Source of the DNA: Halocafeteria seosinensis | Taxonomy: Eukaryota > Sar > Bigyra > Bicosoecida | NCBI GenBank assembly: GCA_001687465.1 | Contig: LVLI01000003.1 | Span: 27,304 to 91,303 of the forward strand | Reading direction: 5' to 3' | Length of the DNA stretch: 64,000 nucleotides | Part shown: positions 1 to 12,534 of the stretch, in pieces | Position numbering within the stretch: the stretch's first letter is position 1 | Layout: each line of letters opens with the position of its first letter | Position numbers and translations under genes: made by a program | The notes under the pieces: generated by a model | The model's input: the letters and a program-made list of their open reading frames with translations, nothing else | Told to the model about the DNA's origin: nothing | The model's database searches: none

Positions 1-172
1 GATTTTGAAATACTTAAAGAAAAGATACAACTGCAACGGAAGTATCATTAAGGACAAGGAACTGGGCGAAGTTATTCAGCTGCAGGGTGATCAGAGACAA
101 AACGTGAGAGAGTTTTTACTGGGCGAGGAAATTTACGACAAGCCTGAGCGAATTGTTATACATGGTTTCTAA
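1..172 (+). CDS. SUI1: Translation initiation factor eIF1 (SUI1), 3' end only
   Basis: An open frame runs from base 2 to a TAA at 170-172 and encodes the C-terminal 56 residues of an SUI1-domain protein. Visible hallmarks are CNGSII, the strongly conserved stretch ELGEVIQLQGDQRQNV and the terminal IHGF. eIF1 binds the 40S subunit near the P site and enforces start-codon selection in the 43S complex. The 5' part lies outside the window. The gene is convergent with the GFAT gene, which ends at 399; the 226 bp between them hold no other ORF. Confidence 0.93.
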   Translation, partial: ILKYLKKRYNCNGSIIKDKELGEVIQLQGDQRQNVREFLLGEEIYDKPERIVIHGF

Positions 173-398
173 GGCTGATTCTGCCCCAAGCTTCGCGTTT
201 GAAGTAATCGTTTGCAGCTGAGTCCCAACATAGCTACGTTCTGGTAAAGAATGTTGTTGGGTGAAGGTATTGTGTACCAAGAATACACTCATGGATGTAA
301 AATTAATCGCGTATCTACCAGTAGATGTCGTAATACGGCCCGATATTCAAGCCCAATCCAATAGAGCTATTTTCTTTACCTGAAGTGATGTTCTTCCA

Positions 399-2603
399 CT
401 ACTCGACAGTGACAGACTTCGCAAGGTTGCGAGGCTGATCTACTTCGCACTTCCTCATATCGGCAATGTAGTAACTCATCAGTTGAAGTGGGATCACAGA
501 GAGCAAAGGAATAAATAACTCGCTTGTATCCTGTGGAAAACGTAGCACACATTCTGCTTTCTCGTCTAAATCTGTGTTATCCTCTTCTGTGATGGCAATA
601 ACGCATCCACCTCGTGCCAAAACCTCTTCCATATTGGACTTCAGTTTATCATAGGTGGAGTCGCCTTTGGGGGCGATAATAACTACAGGCATGAAGCGGT
701 CGATCAACGCGATCGGACCGTGCTTCATCTCTGCAGCGGGGTACCCTTCAGCATGGATATATGAAATCTCCTTCAGTTTCAAGGCTCCTTCCAACGCAAC
801 CGGGAAATTCAAGCCACGTCCCAGATAAAGGAAAGATTGCGCAAACCTAAAAGATTTGCATATATCAAACACAGCCTTATTTTGACTCAAGACACGCGCC
901 ATCTTTTCCGGAATCCCGCTTTTGGACGAATAACGGGCAGCGGTTCCGCTCTGCCCGTTCTCGGGACCACCTGCAAGCTCCCGCACATAGGCCGCCAACT
1001 GTTCATCTGTGATTTGCTTCCCTCGATGAGCAAGAACCAATGCTAGCATCGTTAATACAACGAGTTGTCCGGTAAACGCCTTGGTGGATGCTACACCAAT
1101 TTCAGGACCGATATGTAGATATATGCCACAGTCAGTTTCTCTGGCAATGCTTGAGCCTACCACGTTGACAATACCGAGAGTGAGGCATCCCAGTCTCTTA
1201 GCCTCGCGGATCGCAGCTAGTGTGTCCGCAGTTTCTCCAGATTGTGAAATCGCAATCAACACATCGTCAGGATAGAGAACTGGATTGCGATACCTGAACT
1301 CGGAAGCGTATTCCACTTCCACGTTAATCCGAGCAACGCTCTCGATCAGATATTCCGCAACCAAGCCACTGTGGAACGAAGTACCACATGCACAAATTAT
1401 GAGCCTTCGGGCAGATAAAATCCGCTCCATGTGTTCTTCGATGCCGCCTAAACGGAGTGTCCCAGCTTCAGGATTTGCTCTTCCAGCCATGCAATCTCTC
1501 AATACTTTCGGTTGCTCCATAATCTCCTTCAGCATAACTGGAACGGAACAAGAATCCCAATAGATATCATGCGGTTACCAAGGATGCTGACTAACAGAAA
1601 CGTACAATGTTTGTATCCTCCCTTTTCTATCGTCTCCAGATCGAAGTCTAATTTTGCCAAACTATGTTCACGAGTAATGGGTGTTTCCGTGCTCAGACTA
1701 CTAATCACGTAGCCCTCAGGAGAGAATTCGACCATTTCTTGATCTTTGAGATACTCAACAGTCTTGGTGTGTTCGACAATGGCTGAACCATCGCTGGCCA
1801 GGTAGTATTCGCCATTGTCCATGACACCCAGTATCATGGGTGAGCCTCTTCGGGCTCCGATCACAGTGTCAGGAGTGTCCGCAAAGAGGAAGCAGCAGCC
1901 AAATGCGCCATCCACCTGCAATAATTGGAAGCATGTTACCCGCTAATCAGTACAACCATCCCCAAATATTCATCTTCACATACCAGACTGAGAGTTTTTC
2001 TTACGACCTCACTAGCCGCCAACCGGGGATATTGTTGACGAATATCGGCAGCAAGTTGAGCTAGCACTTCAGTGTCGGTTTCGCTCTTGAAAGTGAGTCT
2101 GTATAGCCAGCTTGAACCGGTGATATCAGAAAAACTGCTTCTTTTTCTTCCGGTAGACGTACCCTTTCTGTTGTAAAGCTGTCTTCAAGCTGTAGTAGTT
2201 TTCCACAATACCATTGTGTACTACAGCTACGTTGCCATCTTCGGACAAGTGGGGATGCGCGTTCAAGTCCGTCGGTGCGCCGTGTGTGGCCCAGCGCGTA
2301 TGCGCAATCCCACATGTTCCCGGGAGACTCTGGTTCTCACAGGTGTCCTCGAGGTTCTGAACTTTACCCTTGGCCTTTACAACGTTGATCTTGTAAGTGT
2401 CCTTGCCTTGATCATCCTTGCCATTGCCGGAGAGGATACCCACCCCTGCAGAATCGTAGCCTCGATATTCAAGGCGGTGTAGCCCACGAATGAGGAGTTT
2501 GACGGCTTGTTGATGCCCTCTGCATATAGATCAAATGTGTGAAACACTGTGGGGTAACACGTAGACCATATATAACGTACACAAACGCTGTAATCCCACA
2601 CAT
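399..2603 (-). CDS. GFPT: Glutamine--fructose-6-phosphate aminotransferase (isomerising), 5 exons
   Basis: Makes glucosamine-6-phosphate from fructose-6-phosphate and glutamine, the first committed step to UDP-GlcNAc (cytosolic). Exons, read on the minus strand, are 2603-2581, 2519-2163, 2098-1984, 1915-1606 and 1537-399, giving 647 aa. The start is fixed by MCGITAFV, in which Cys2 is the N-terminal nucleophile of the class-II glutamine amidotransferase. Family motifs include HRLEYRGYDSAG, GIAHTRWATHG, HNGIVENY and KSETDTEV across the second intron, and FMLKEIMEQP across the last. Two SIS sugar-isomerase domains fill the C-terminal exon (CGTSFHSG, ISQSGETADT, GRGLNFPVALEGALKLKEIS) and the protein ends DQPRNLAKSVTVE, the family terminus. 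The four introns are 61-68 bp. Length is typical of eukaryotic GFAT. It lies head-to-head with the AAA-ATPase gene, 152 bp apart. Confidence 0.95.
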
Positions 2604-2755
2604 ATCTTGCTAGGGATGAAGAAGGAAGATCGACACTCCTATACTCAGTTATTCCGCCACGTTGCAGAAATCAAAGCACACAGACTGAAAGAGAAGACAA
2701 AGAGGTGTTGAATAAGCAGTATACGGTGTGTACACGGGCTATCAAACACTTGTAA

Positions 2756-5713
2756 ATGACCTTTGTATATGGTGGTTTCTCACCCTGGAAGGCGCGGCTC
2801 GACCCGCCCCTCGGACTGTTGGGGCGGCAAGTTGTCCGTGCCATAGCCCGTAACGTCCCGCCGCACCCGGCAGTTGCTGCCAACGGACGGAGTGAATCTT
2901 CAACTTACCCAGTGGAAGTTTGTGAAACTGGACCACCAGCTTCACAAGTCAGTGACTCGGCTTGTAGAGAGCCCGTTTATAGGCGATTTGAAAGGGATAC
3001 AGGGGTCTATTTGGGTTTTGAGACGAATAGCGCGACGTGGAAACCAAAGGGGAAGATGATTGTGCGAGGAAAACCTGCTGAGAAAGCGGATATAGGATCG
3101 GGAAGAGCCCGGCTCCCTCCGGCTATTGTGCAGAATTCTGCTATTGGCATGGATGATCCTCTGATGTTTCTTCCCGCTACGGAAGTGGCCGAATTTCAAA
3201 GTGCTGCGGGAAGTGAGCTGGAGGAAAGTCGGCCGTCGGAACGACCTATCTACCTGTGCAAAGGTTCAGTAAACCCACCTCACCTCTGGTCCAAGGAACG
3301 TAAACAAGTTCCAGAAGTGGCTATCGACCATACAGTGAGTATATTGGACGACAGATCAGCGAAAGCAAAGTGGATGAATGCTTTGTCGAAGCACTGTAAA
3401 CCTTCGGAGAACAGCGACGTTGATGTCGATCAGTACTTCTTACTACATCTCGGAACGGCAGCAAACATACCTACAGCCACTTCAGTGTTTTTTACGTGCC
3501 CGGAGGCTTTGCAGGAAGAAACCCTCAAACCTTTGATGGAGGATATATTCATTACGCGGGGAGCAGAGTTTCGAATAGACGGCTTCGCACCGGTACGTAT
3601 TCGGTAGTGTTCGACATGCCTAGAGGTCTGGGAAAAGGAATGTGACAAATCGTTTGCAGCTTACTGTTCACAACTTTCAACCTGAGGCTCCTGTGTGTCG
3701 CATCGACCCTTCAACGACTATTCAATGTCAATGTTCAAATTGGAATAATAATGATGCTCAAGCAGATGAGCAAAGTGCCCCGGCAAAGTTGGAGGCGGGG
3801 ACTACGTTGCGGGCTCCTCTTGCTAACTTGTGCCCCGGGTTTGAAGCTGCCCACGCATCGTTACGCAATGCGGTTCTTACGAAATTTCTATACAGTGAAT
3901 ATGCTCAGAGGTTTAATGTGGGGATACCGAAAGGGATTCTTCTCTCGTCTAGTACAGTAGATGATTGCGACGTTCTGATTGACTGTCTCGTTGGCGATCT
4001 GCAGATACTAACCAGCTGTGCTAAGAGGGTCATGACACCAGAAGATGCTGCCACTGACTCGCTATCTCCCAATAACCTGGACGTATACGAATTAATTCGG
4101 CACTCCCAGTCTAAGAGTGATCTTGCCGTCGTGCATCTTAAAGACCTGCACCGGTGGCATCAGAGCGCATCCAATGAACGCAGAGACCAAGGTCGAGTGG
4201 CTAGACTTCTAAGTTTAATGGACGAAAGTGCCAAATCACACGTGGGAGGTAAGGTACTCCTCGTTGCATCAGTTTCATCTTTTCAAGAAGTCGACAGTGC
4301 GTTACGACGACCTGGAGGCTTCGAATATGAGATAGCTGTGGAGAGCCCGGACGCTGGCTCACGGTTCCGGATACTCAATCAGCTGATACGTCCGCACCGT
4401 TTATCCCCGTCCCTTCAAGACGCTTTTGGGCATATTGACGCACGGGTACCCCAGTGTGGACAGTTGGATACTAGTGTTGTGGATACAGAGCAGGTTCAGT
4501 CTTGGCTAAAGGAGTATCTCATTGCTATTCACAGCTTCCATGATAATAGCTCATTTGCATCTGAGCATAACTCTGTCCACCGGTTAATCCGGCTAATTCA
4601 TCGATTGGCTGGAGCTTCTTACACTAAATTGAAAGCCTTGATCAGGGACTCCGTCTTTACTTCAATCAACGGGGGGCGCAAAGAAATCAGCTTTGCGGAT
4701 TTAGAGCAGTCTCTTCCTGCTACAATGGGGCATAGCCGGAAGGAATTCAAGCCAGTAGACTGGGATTCTATTGGAGGGATTGCTCAAGCCAAGAAACGGC
4801 TAAGGGAAGCCGTTGAGTGGCCCATGAAGTATGGCTCTTATTACGAAATGCTGGGTCTAGCTCCACCTAAGGGAGTTTTGCTGTTCGGTCCACCAGGATG
4901 CTCGAAAACAATGCTAGTCAGGGCAGCAGCGACGTCACTAAAAGCGACTTTCATTAGTTTGTCCGGAGCGGATGTTCTTTCCCCCTACGTAGGAGAAGCT
5001 GAACGGAAATTGAGGTAAGCGGCGACACTTACATCCTTGAACAGTATCAAAGTCAGTATTTGTAGCGCTGCACAACACACAGGGACTGTTTCGAGAGAGC
5101 AAGGAAGGCCCAACCCGCGATCGTTTTCATTGACGAAATTGAATCTTTGGTGGGATCCCGAAGCGACAGTGGCGAAGGATCTGGAGGTGCAACATCCGGG
5201 ATTCTAACCACATTACTGACGGAAATGGATGGTGTTTCTTCCACCGGAAACGTAATATTGATCGGAGCAACCAACATGCCGGAGAACCTGGACGCTGCGC
5301 TTCTCCGTCCCGGGAGGTTTGATGTGAGATTGCTCGTCCCTCCACCAGATGAGGAGGGAAGACGCGACATACTGAATATCTACTGTCGAGAACTTCCAAT
5401 GGGCGACGATGTAGACCTCGCCAGCATAGCACTCAAAACAAAATGGTTTACCGGTGCTGAGTTAGAAGCTTTGTGTCGCGAAGCAGCATTCGCCGCTCTT
5501 CGGCGTGGGGTTCAGCAGAAGGAAGCAATCCTCTACCACGCTGATTTCGAAAATGCGTTACACGACGCCCGGGCTATCTGCTTAAGGGGCGTTGGGTCCG
5601 GGAGTCTCTTTACTCCAACAGAATCTGAAGCCTTGGCATCGGAACCAAACCCAATGTCTAGGGAAGTTGAACGTCTAAAGCGGTTCCAATCTTCGTTTAA
5701 CAACAAACTCTGA
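2756..5713 (+). CDS. AFG2B: AFG2B/SPATA5L1-like AAA+ ATPase, 3 exons
   Basis: Exons 2756-3592, 3660-5014 and 5083-5713 give 940 aa; introns are 67 and 68 bp. The C-terminal AAA (D2) domain is intact: DWDSIGGIAQAKKRL, Walker A GPPGCSKT, the loop LSGADVLSPYVGEAE, Walker B IVFIDEIESL created by joining exons 2 and 3, and sensor/SRH sequence GATNMPENLDAALLRPGRFD. GPPGCSKT followed by VRAAATS and SGADVLSPYVG is closest, in my memory, to SPATA5L1 (AFG2B) rather than PEX6 or Cdc48. The first AAA domain (roughly residues 400-550) has no recognisable Walker A, so D1 is probably a dead scaffold. AFG2-type ATPases act in 60S ribosome maturation. The N-terminal about 270 residues are low in recognisable motifs and the start codon is uncertain. 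Confidence 0.8.
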
Positions 5714-5977
5714 TCATTGCTTTCCTAGATGCATGTGCGAGAAAATTCAGGGTGCGCCGCGGTGAATGATTGTCTCAATAGTCAGAAGGAAAACATTGCA
5801 GCTTTAACGGCTAGTAGAAGGGTGTATGCGTAGCGGTGAAGCGTAGTAGTAGTCCAATCGCAAGTAGGTACAAGAACCACAAGACTCGTTGGGAGCACTA
5901 CGTATCGCTGATACAACTCAGCAGTGGATCAAGCTATGCCAACATGTACATTTTCGGTTTGGCCTCCTTCCATCGGC

Positions 5978-6754
5978 TTACGATTTAATGGCAGCCCCTT
6001 TAGTTTCTTTTTCTAGTTTATCCATTTCCGTCACCGACGTCAAGATCTCGGAGCTGTTGGTTTCCACAACCATCCCACCCATTACAATCTCGTCCAAAAT
6101 ATAATGTACCTGTTACAGAAATACGTATTCCATAACAACGCTAATGATACAGTTGAATCTCTTTCCATTTTGTTACAGCGGCTCTACCTACTTTGTCTGT
6201 GTGAAAGATCAGATGCAGTTCGCAGACGTGGCCAAAGTACTTGTCCAACGACTCCACAAAAACTGTAGTAACCGATAGTAGAGGGTTAATGAAATTATTT
6301 TGAAACAACCAATTTGCTGATTGATCAAATAGTGGAGAACTAACCTTGTATGAGATCCACAATACCTAATTCACTTTCCTGTTGGTCCACCACAAACACG
6401 AAATAGAGCGTTGCATAGTGTCTGTAGACGACTTTCACTTCTTCATTCCATTCTGATAAGCTGTATTTTCACCGAAATTATCTCTTATGGGGTGCATACA
6501 GCCAGTATAAAGCCTAAACAACGCACCATCCGCCTTCCAGAAAATTGCACACTCCATCGGGACGCTTGCTCAAGAGCGAGAAGAGCTCCCGCACTACTCT
6601 CTGTTGTTGCTCCTCTTTCTGCAACATCAACAGTCAAGAGTACACGCACTAGAATAGAATGAAAGAGCTCCAAACAGCCACATACAAGAGGTTCATAGCA
6701 TCGGAGAAGCCGCACTTCCCCCGTGGTGTTGAAGATGAAGACTCCACGAATCAT
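5978..6754 (-). CDS. AP3S1: AP-3 complex sigma subunit, 5 exons
   Basis: Small (sigma) chain of the AP-3 clathrin-adaptor-type coat, which sorts cargo from endosome/Golgi to lysosome-like organelles. Exons on the minus strand are 6754-6686, 6618-6527, 6460-6345, 6262-6192 and 6109-5978, giving 159 aa, normal for sigma chains. The start MIRGVFIFNTTGEVRLLRCY, the segment VCNFLEGG, YRHYATLYFVFVV, SELGIVDLIQVFVESLDKYF, VCELHLIFHTDKVHYILDE and MGGMVVETNSSEI follow the AP-3 sigma pattern in order; the MGGMVVETN ending distinguishes it from AP-1/AP-2 sigma. No single exon is longer than 44 codons, so simple ORF scans miss the gene. It is convergent with AFG2B. Confidence 0.92.
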
Positions 6755-6933
6755 GGCGAGCTAGATAGATCCCAACCAACAACTATACCTACAACAACAA
6801 ACCATACTTAATCTCATCTACCTAGTACGTGGGGGCAACGGCACGCTGTCCCGCCATCAATCAATGGGAGTGAATCAAGCTAAGGCAACGAAAAGTTTGT
6901 CGTCTCCTTACGAAGTGTATCTATCTTGCGTGC

Positions 6934-9900
6934 ATGAAGGGGTATACCGTACTGAAATATACAGAGTTGGTATGGATACTAGCTAGTCGATGTTTCCTCA
7001 AAGATAGTAGCTTCGAACTTTCCCTCCAAAAAATGTCGTTACCGTCGCGTGACATGGACAAAAAATCCCGTGTGGAACGATGTCATCGTGATTACGCTGA
7101 CTTAGTGGATGCACTTCCTCCATCGATTACCGGGGGCTGGATACGTGCAGGGAGAAGTGGTTCCGATTTGAATGTCACGTTGCTCAAGAGTCACTTGAAT
7201 TACCGCGAAAATGAGTCAAGGAAGTTTGTCTCACAGTATCCGGTAAAAGTGTCGAAAGATCGTGTTGAGGAATGGTTAGCCCCAGGACTGCCTCATCAAA
7301 TCGAGAACTCGGCCTACATGAAGCCTTCGCCTTCCGGGGATCTGCTGGCAGTCATTCGACCGAAGACTAAGAATTCATCCACCACCTATCGCTTGGAAGT
7401 TTGGACACAGGAATCCCTACTCAGAACGATTGACTTGAGTCAAGCCCATGGGGACGTGCTTCTGGATGATTGGTTTGGATGCTTGAACTGGTCCCCAGAT
7501 GAATCCTACCTTACGTATGTTGCAAAACCTAAGCCTAAAACCTCTTCCACTGGCAAGACGTGGTGGGAAAAAGACCCTGAGAATGTCAAGTTGAAAAGAC
7601 AAGAAGAAAGTGGTGACAAGCAGCAGGAGCAGTCTGATAAAAACAAATCTGAGTCCGAAGAAAGCAAAAACGACGGAAACAAAGACTCGGAACAAAGCAA
7701 ATCTGCAATAGGAGATCGTTTCCATTTTAAGGAAGACTGGGGTGAACGATTCACAGATGTGGCGGAAACTCGTTTGTTCCTGGCCTCAATCGTTTCTGGC
7801 CGTGTTGTTGAAGTTCCTCTACCAACAGAGAGTACACAGGGAAACAGTCACAATAAAGATCAATACAGCCTTCCGGAAGCTTCCGAGGAACCGTTAGAAC
7901 CTACTGTCGGACAGCCTTGTTTTTCCGCGTGTGGCAACTGGCTATTCTATACCCTGTGGTGGCCAGTCCCCCAAAGGCTTGGCATGATTTACTGTTTTCA
8001 CCGTCCATGTTCGGTATACGCTGTGGACACTTCCGGTCTATTACAGGAATTACAATACGAAAACTTTACTGAAAGCGAAGGAAGCAACAAAGAAAGCGAG
8101 TCGACTTCGTCTGCTTCACACTACTGCCTCACTCCTCGGTTTAGCAATTCTCGCTGCCCACGGCCAAGCCCGTGTGGGACGTATCTCGCCTTCTTGACTA
8201 ATGGATCACCCAAGCAAGTGGAGACTCATAATTCGACGACTTCGTTACATCTCATTGAATGGCAAAAGTGGATTGACCGTGGGAGACCCGTTTTGCATAC
8301 GCTAGAAGAGAATGCACAAGAATGGCCGCTGCACGCACGCTACACGTTTGAGATGGGTGTAACCTTGATAGATTTGGATACGCAGGTATTATGCCCCTTG
8401 ATACCCAGTCCGGTCGAGCATAATGACGATTATGTAGAGCTTACAAAGGCTTATAACGACGCTCCGGCTAAAGTGACGAGGGACCTTATTGACCGGATCG
8501 CTCCAGGCTTTCCAGGTATCTATACTACCTCTCTTCCTTCCAGATGCTGGAATTCTGGGAGTAATCAAATTATCTTAACGTCTGATTGGGGATCCAAGTC
8601 CTGTATGATAAGGGTGTCTATACAAGGACCATCGCTCGAACAGCTAACTGTTGAGAATCAAGTAAATGGTGTGTTGGATACGTTCCGCGAAGAGAGGCTG
8701 CCAGAGGGTAACTCTACTAACAATGGGACGACTTCTTTTAAATGGAATGATCCTTCGTTAGCATCTGTATCTGTCGTTGATGTTCATTCGTCTTGGGTTT
8801 TGTTTGTGGCTTCTTCTCCGTCTGTGCCGCCTCTGGCGGGAATGTTCCATATTGGGGAAAGGGAGAATAAATCGCCTGGTATTAATAGTCTGTGCAGCCC
8901 GTTGCTGCAGGACTACAAGGATAAGGAGAGAATCCCTCGCTTTCGAAACCTGTTGTCGAACGTGCTCCAAACCCGTTGGACATGCTTTTCTATTACTCCT
9001 ACTACTTTCGCCGAGAGCACCGGCGGAAAGAATGCATTTGAAGCCGTTCTCGTTATTCCATCCGAACGAGTACGGAGGGAATTGAGCTCGCCCAAGCTGC
9101 CACTCTTAGTATTTCCCCATGGAGGCCCTCATGGTGTCATTCCTGCCTCCTTTTCCATCAATTTAAGCTTTCTTGTCAACCTTGGTTTTGCAGTACTACT
9201 CGTGAACTACCGGGGTTCTACTGGTTTCGGAGAAGAGTGCGTCCGTTTCCTTCCCGGTAAATGCGGCTCTGCAGATGTGAACGATTGTATGGACGCTTTG
9301 ACTAAGGCCCTAGAGATCTCAGAAAAAGACTTGGAGAACAGCCAAGAAATCAGTAGTACAGAACGGGTGTTTTCTGAAAATGCTGTTTCTGTGTGCGGTG
9401 GAAGCCACGGAGGATTCCTCGGAGCTCACCTCACAGCGCAGTTTCCATCATCGTTTAAAAGCACGGCGCTTCGAAATCCTGTCGTTAACATAGCTGGGGA
9501 AGCTACCGTCACTGATATTCCTGACTGGTACGTACCCGATCGGTGGACTGAACACTGAGAGTTGCTGCTAACTCTTCCTTTTCTTTCAGGTGCTTCGTTG
9601 AAAGTGGGCTACCGTTCGACTGGGAGAATGGAAGCACCCCTAGTGGAAAAGAACTAGCTCGAATGTGGGATGTATCTCCTATCGCCCGGGTAGGTAGCGT
9701 GACGTGCCCCACGCTCCTTGCCCTTGGAGGGAAAGACAGGAGGGTTCCTTGGAGTCAAGGAAGAGAATGGCATGAAGCATTGAAGCGGAATCGCGTTACC
9801 ACCCAGTAAGTTCCAGTATCATGTGACTTCGTGGAAAGGTTTGCGTCAGCAACTTTGCACTTTCTTCTCAGCGTCCAATTTTATCCCGAGGATTGCCATG

Positions 9901-9980
9901 ACCTTGGATCTCCTGGAACATTAGCTGATCAATTTGTTTCGATTGCAAGATGGTTCATACAATTCGGAACCGAGGACTGA
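6934..9980 (+). CDS. APEH: Acylaminoacyl-peptidase-like prolyl oligopeptidase, 3 exons
   Basis: Serine peptidase of family S9 that releases N-acylated amino acids from peptides; cytosolic. Exons are 6934-9527, 9590-9805 and 9872-9980 (972 aa; 939 aa from the in-frame Met at 7033, which has the better context and is my preferred start). The N-terminal part is a beta-propeller with repeated W-S-P-D-like blades (GCLNWSPDESYLTYV). The alpha/beta hydrolase domain shows VFPHGGPHG, the nucleophile elbow GGSHGGF, the acid in LGGKDRRVPW and the His in DCHDLGSPG, the last two supplied by exons 2 and 3. It is longer than the usual about 730 aa, partly because of a Lys/Glu/Ser-rich insert near bases 7560-7710 and other acidic loops. 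Confidence 0.88.
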
Positions 9981-10037
9981 TAATGCTAGATATTTCGCGT
10001 GTACTGCGTAACTTGCAGTGAAACACTTATGGCATCA

Positions 10038-12219
10038 CTATGGTTCGGGTTGCGCTACGTGTCTATCTGCAAGCAGAAATAAGACATTGAAGGATGCGTG
10101 CCCTAGCAACATTAACTAGTAACTTACAGACAGCGACGATCCCACGAGGCGTATAGTTACAAGATACTTCGACCGTGGTTGCTGTCCCTGATTTTGTAAT
10201 CATCCGAAAAAGCATAGATTCCTCCGCGGACCATGAACTAGATATTTTACATCCATCTACTTGCTGATTTAGGTCCTCTGCTGAAGCACTAGACAAGGAT
10301 TCCATATCACTTCCTCGGGATCCTTGGCTCTGTTGGCTCGCGCGTAGTTTATTCCGTAAAGACGGGGACGCTTCTCCGTCGCTCGAGTAGCAATGCAAAA
10401 CTCCTGGAGCTAATTTAAAATCTTCATCGCATCCCGAAGTTGAATGAGATGCTACTGGCGACGACCTAGTCACCGGTTCCTGGCCGTCACCATCTTCGAT
10501 CGAGAGCCCATGGTCCCCAACACGAGGAGCATTAGCTGAGTTACTCGGTAGGTTCGACCAGCTAGTCTTGACAGGTACTACTGCTTGCTTAGAAAACTTC
10601 TCTTGGAGGTAGAAGTAGTCGAAACCACAGTTTGTAACGGTTGGAGACAAAAACAAACGCGCAAATTTGTTATGATACGTCGCTGCCCTTGACCACGCTT
10701 CCTGCTGAGGATCTTCAGGTGCTCTGATTACGACCGGTAGACGATCAGTTTCCGTGTCCGGAGATGCGTCTTGAGCGGTCCCACTTTCCGTGTTTTCTAC
10801 AAACTGTCCCAAGACTTCTGAGAATCTGTGTTGAATCCGACGTAACTTGCGGGCGTACGAATCACTCCATTCCCGTCGGGATTCTTCCGCAGCACCAGTT
10901 TCGGCGTCCACCCTTGATACCAAAGCGAACATATCTTCTATATTCTGTCGATCTTTGTCATGAACGAAATCGACCACTCTTCTACCTATTAGATTTTCAG
11001 GAGTCCATCCCGTGAAGGCCTCTATCGAGGAACTGCAAGAGACGACTTTGAATCTACTATCCTCTGGAACGAACGCTTCTGAGACTTACCTAACAAATTT
11101 AAAGCAGTGATAACCTTGGTTGTCCACGCTGTGCAAGGCAATTACATCACGACTATGATGGGCTACGAACTCATGTACAGCTGCAAGCTCGTTGGAGACC
11201 TGCCTCTCCATCGACGAAACGATTTCACGTTGAAAGTTTCTTCGCTCCCGTTGCATTAACAGGAAGTATTGAAGCTGGAAGAACAGAAACACAATCAACT
11301 CCCATTGGAAAACGTGTTGAGGTGAGAATTCTCGCAGTCCATAGTGGAGAGACAAGTTAACCACCGCACTCGCAATGTTCACCACGGTAAAGCCTGAGAG
11401 CCTAAGGTCCACGCATAGAAAAATTAACATTCGAAATAAAACTCCCCAAATCGCTGCGTCAAAAGCATATATCTCTTGAGAAGAAGAAATTCAGTCATGC
11501 TGGATACACTCTTCTACTTACCCATAGAGCGCATATAAAGGACTTCATCGGCCTCGTAGTATATCCTAGAGAAATGCAACGAGAGAATCACGAGGATTCC
11601 CGCAACTCTGATTCTCTGCTGTACAACAAGCTCCTTGCCGGAACGCTGCATGTTCACTCCCCCACAATAGCGTCGCATCAGGATCAGAAACAACAATTGC
11701 AAGCCTCGAGTGATCAAGCGGTGCGCTTGGTGTTCTGGATCCTCGGGGTCCAACCAATCGGTGATCCAGTAGTACCTGCAGCGCACAGCACTCTGCTGTG
11801 TTCCCCCGAACGTTGAACAAGCTCCAGTTCATGGCTTCGAGTCCACTCACATAACAACTGCCACAGAGCAGTAAAGCCCAGGAAGCTCCCAAAATAAATC
11901 TCCAACTGCAATTAAAGCATCGGAAACATGCCCACTGTGCCACACTACCAGCACCGCGGCGTGCTGAGCAGTACGACTTACCAACGCGAGATTCGGCGAA
12001 TAGTTCCTCCAGAAACTGAGGCGAAAACCAAAGCGCAACTAGAAATATTCTCTCAAGGCGAGGTACGTTGCCTGTCTGGTAACATCCAGCGGCGGCGTGT
12101 CTCAGCTTTTCCTGCATGGCTTTGGCTCGTGCCACATTGGCGTCCTCCAGTTTCTTCCTCAGCCATTTCCGCGGGTGGCACAGAGGATGACACCTATGAG
12201 AATCGGAACTGTTTTCCAT
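10038..12219 (-). CDS. Multi-pass membrane PAS-domain protein, copy A, 6 exons
   Basis: Exons on the minus strand are 12219-11982, 11905-11851, 11775-11522, 11453-11090, 11032-10128 and 10066-10038 (614 aa). A cytosolic basic N-terminus (PRKWLRKKLE) is followed by about five hydrophobic segments (for example LFWELPGLYCSVAVV, VAGILVILSLHFSR, WELIVFLFFQLQYFLL). A PAS-like domain then begins at HEFVAHHSRDVIALHS and continues with EAFTGWTPENLIGRRVVDFVH. The end of the PAS fold (FRMITKSGTATTVEVS, then GIVAVYRHV made by the last splice) comes only after a Ser-rich insert of about 200 residues. It has no kinase, cyclase or DNA-binding domain, so its output is unknown. Probably a membrane-bound sensor. 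It has a tandem paralogue immediately upstream with the same exon plan. Confidence 0.75.
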
Positions 12220-12534
12220 AATTGCACTACTCAAACTAGCAAATTTATTAATCGGAAAATTATCCTCACAATGAACAACGACTGTGCTTGTTCATGTAGT
12301 ACTAGCAAGGTACTAGTCTGGCGTTACAGGAAGTCAAGGAGAGAATCTACTAGAGATGGCATCAACATTAATTATTTTTACTACTACCAGGTAGTACAAG
12401 GGTGTCTAGTGGTGCGCTGTTATCCAAAATCACCAGCAAACACCACCAGCGCTGCTCCCACGGAGCAACCGGCAGGCTGGAAGTTCCTTATATCGGTCCT
12501 CCCGCCATTGCCACATAAATATATGCACAAACAA
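12220..12534. other. Intergenic spacer between the PAS paralogues
   Basis: This 315-bp gap separates the start of copy A from the stop of copy B. I see no conserved ORF; it presumably holds the promoter of copy A and the 3' end of copy B. Confidence 0.5.

Noticed and set aside
2756..5713. PEX1/PEX6 peroxisomal ATPase as identity of the AAA gene
   Set aside because: GPPGCSKT with the SGADVLSPYVG loop fits AFG2B/SPATA5L1 better than the peroxisomal pair.
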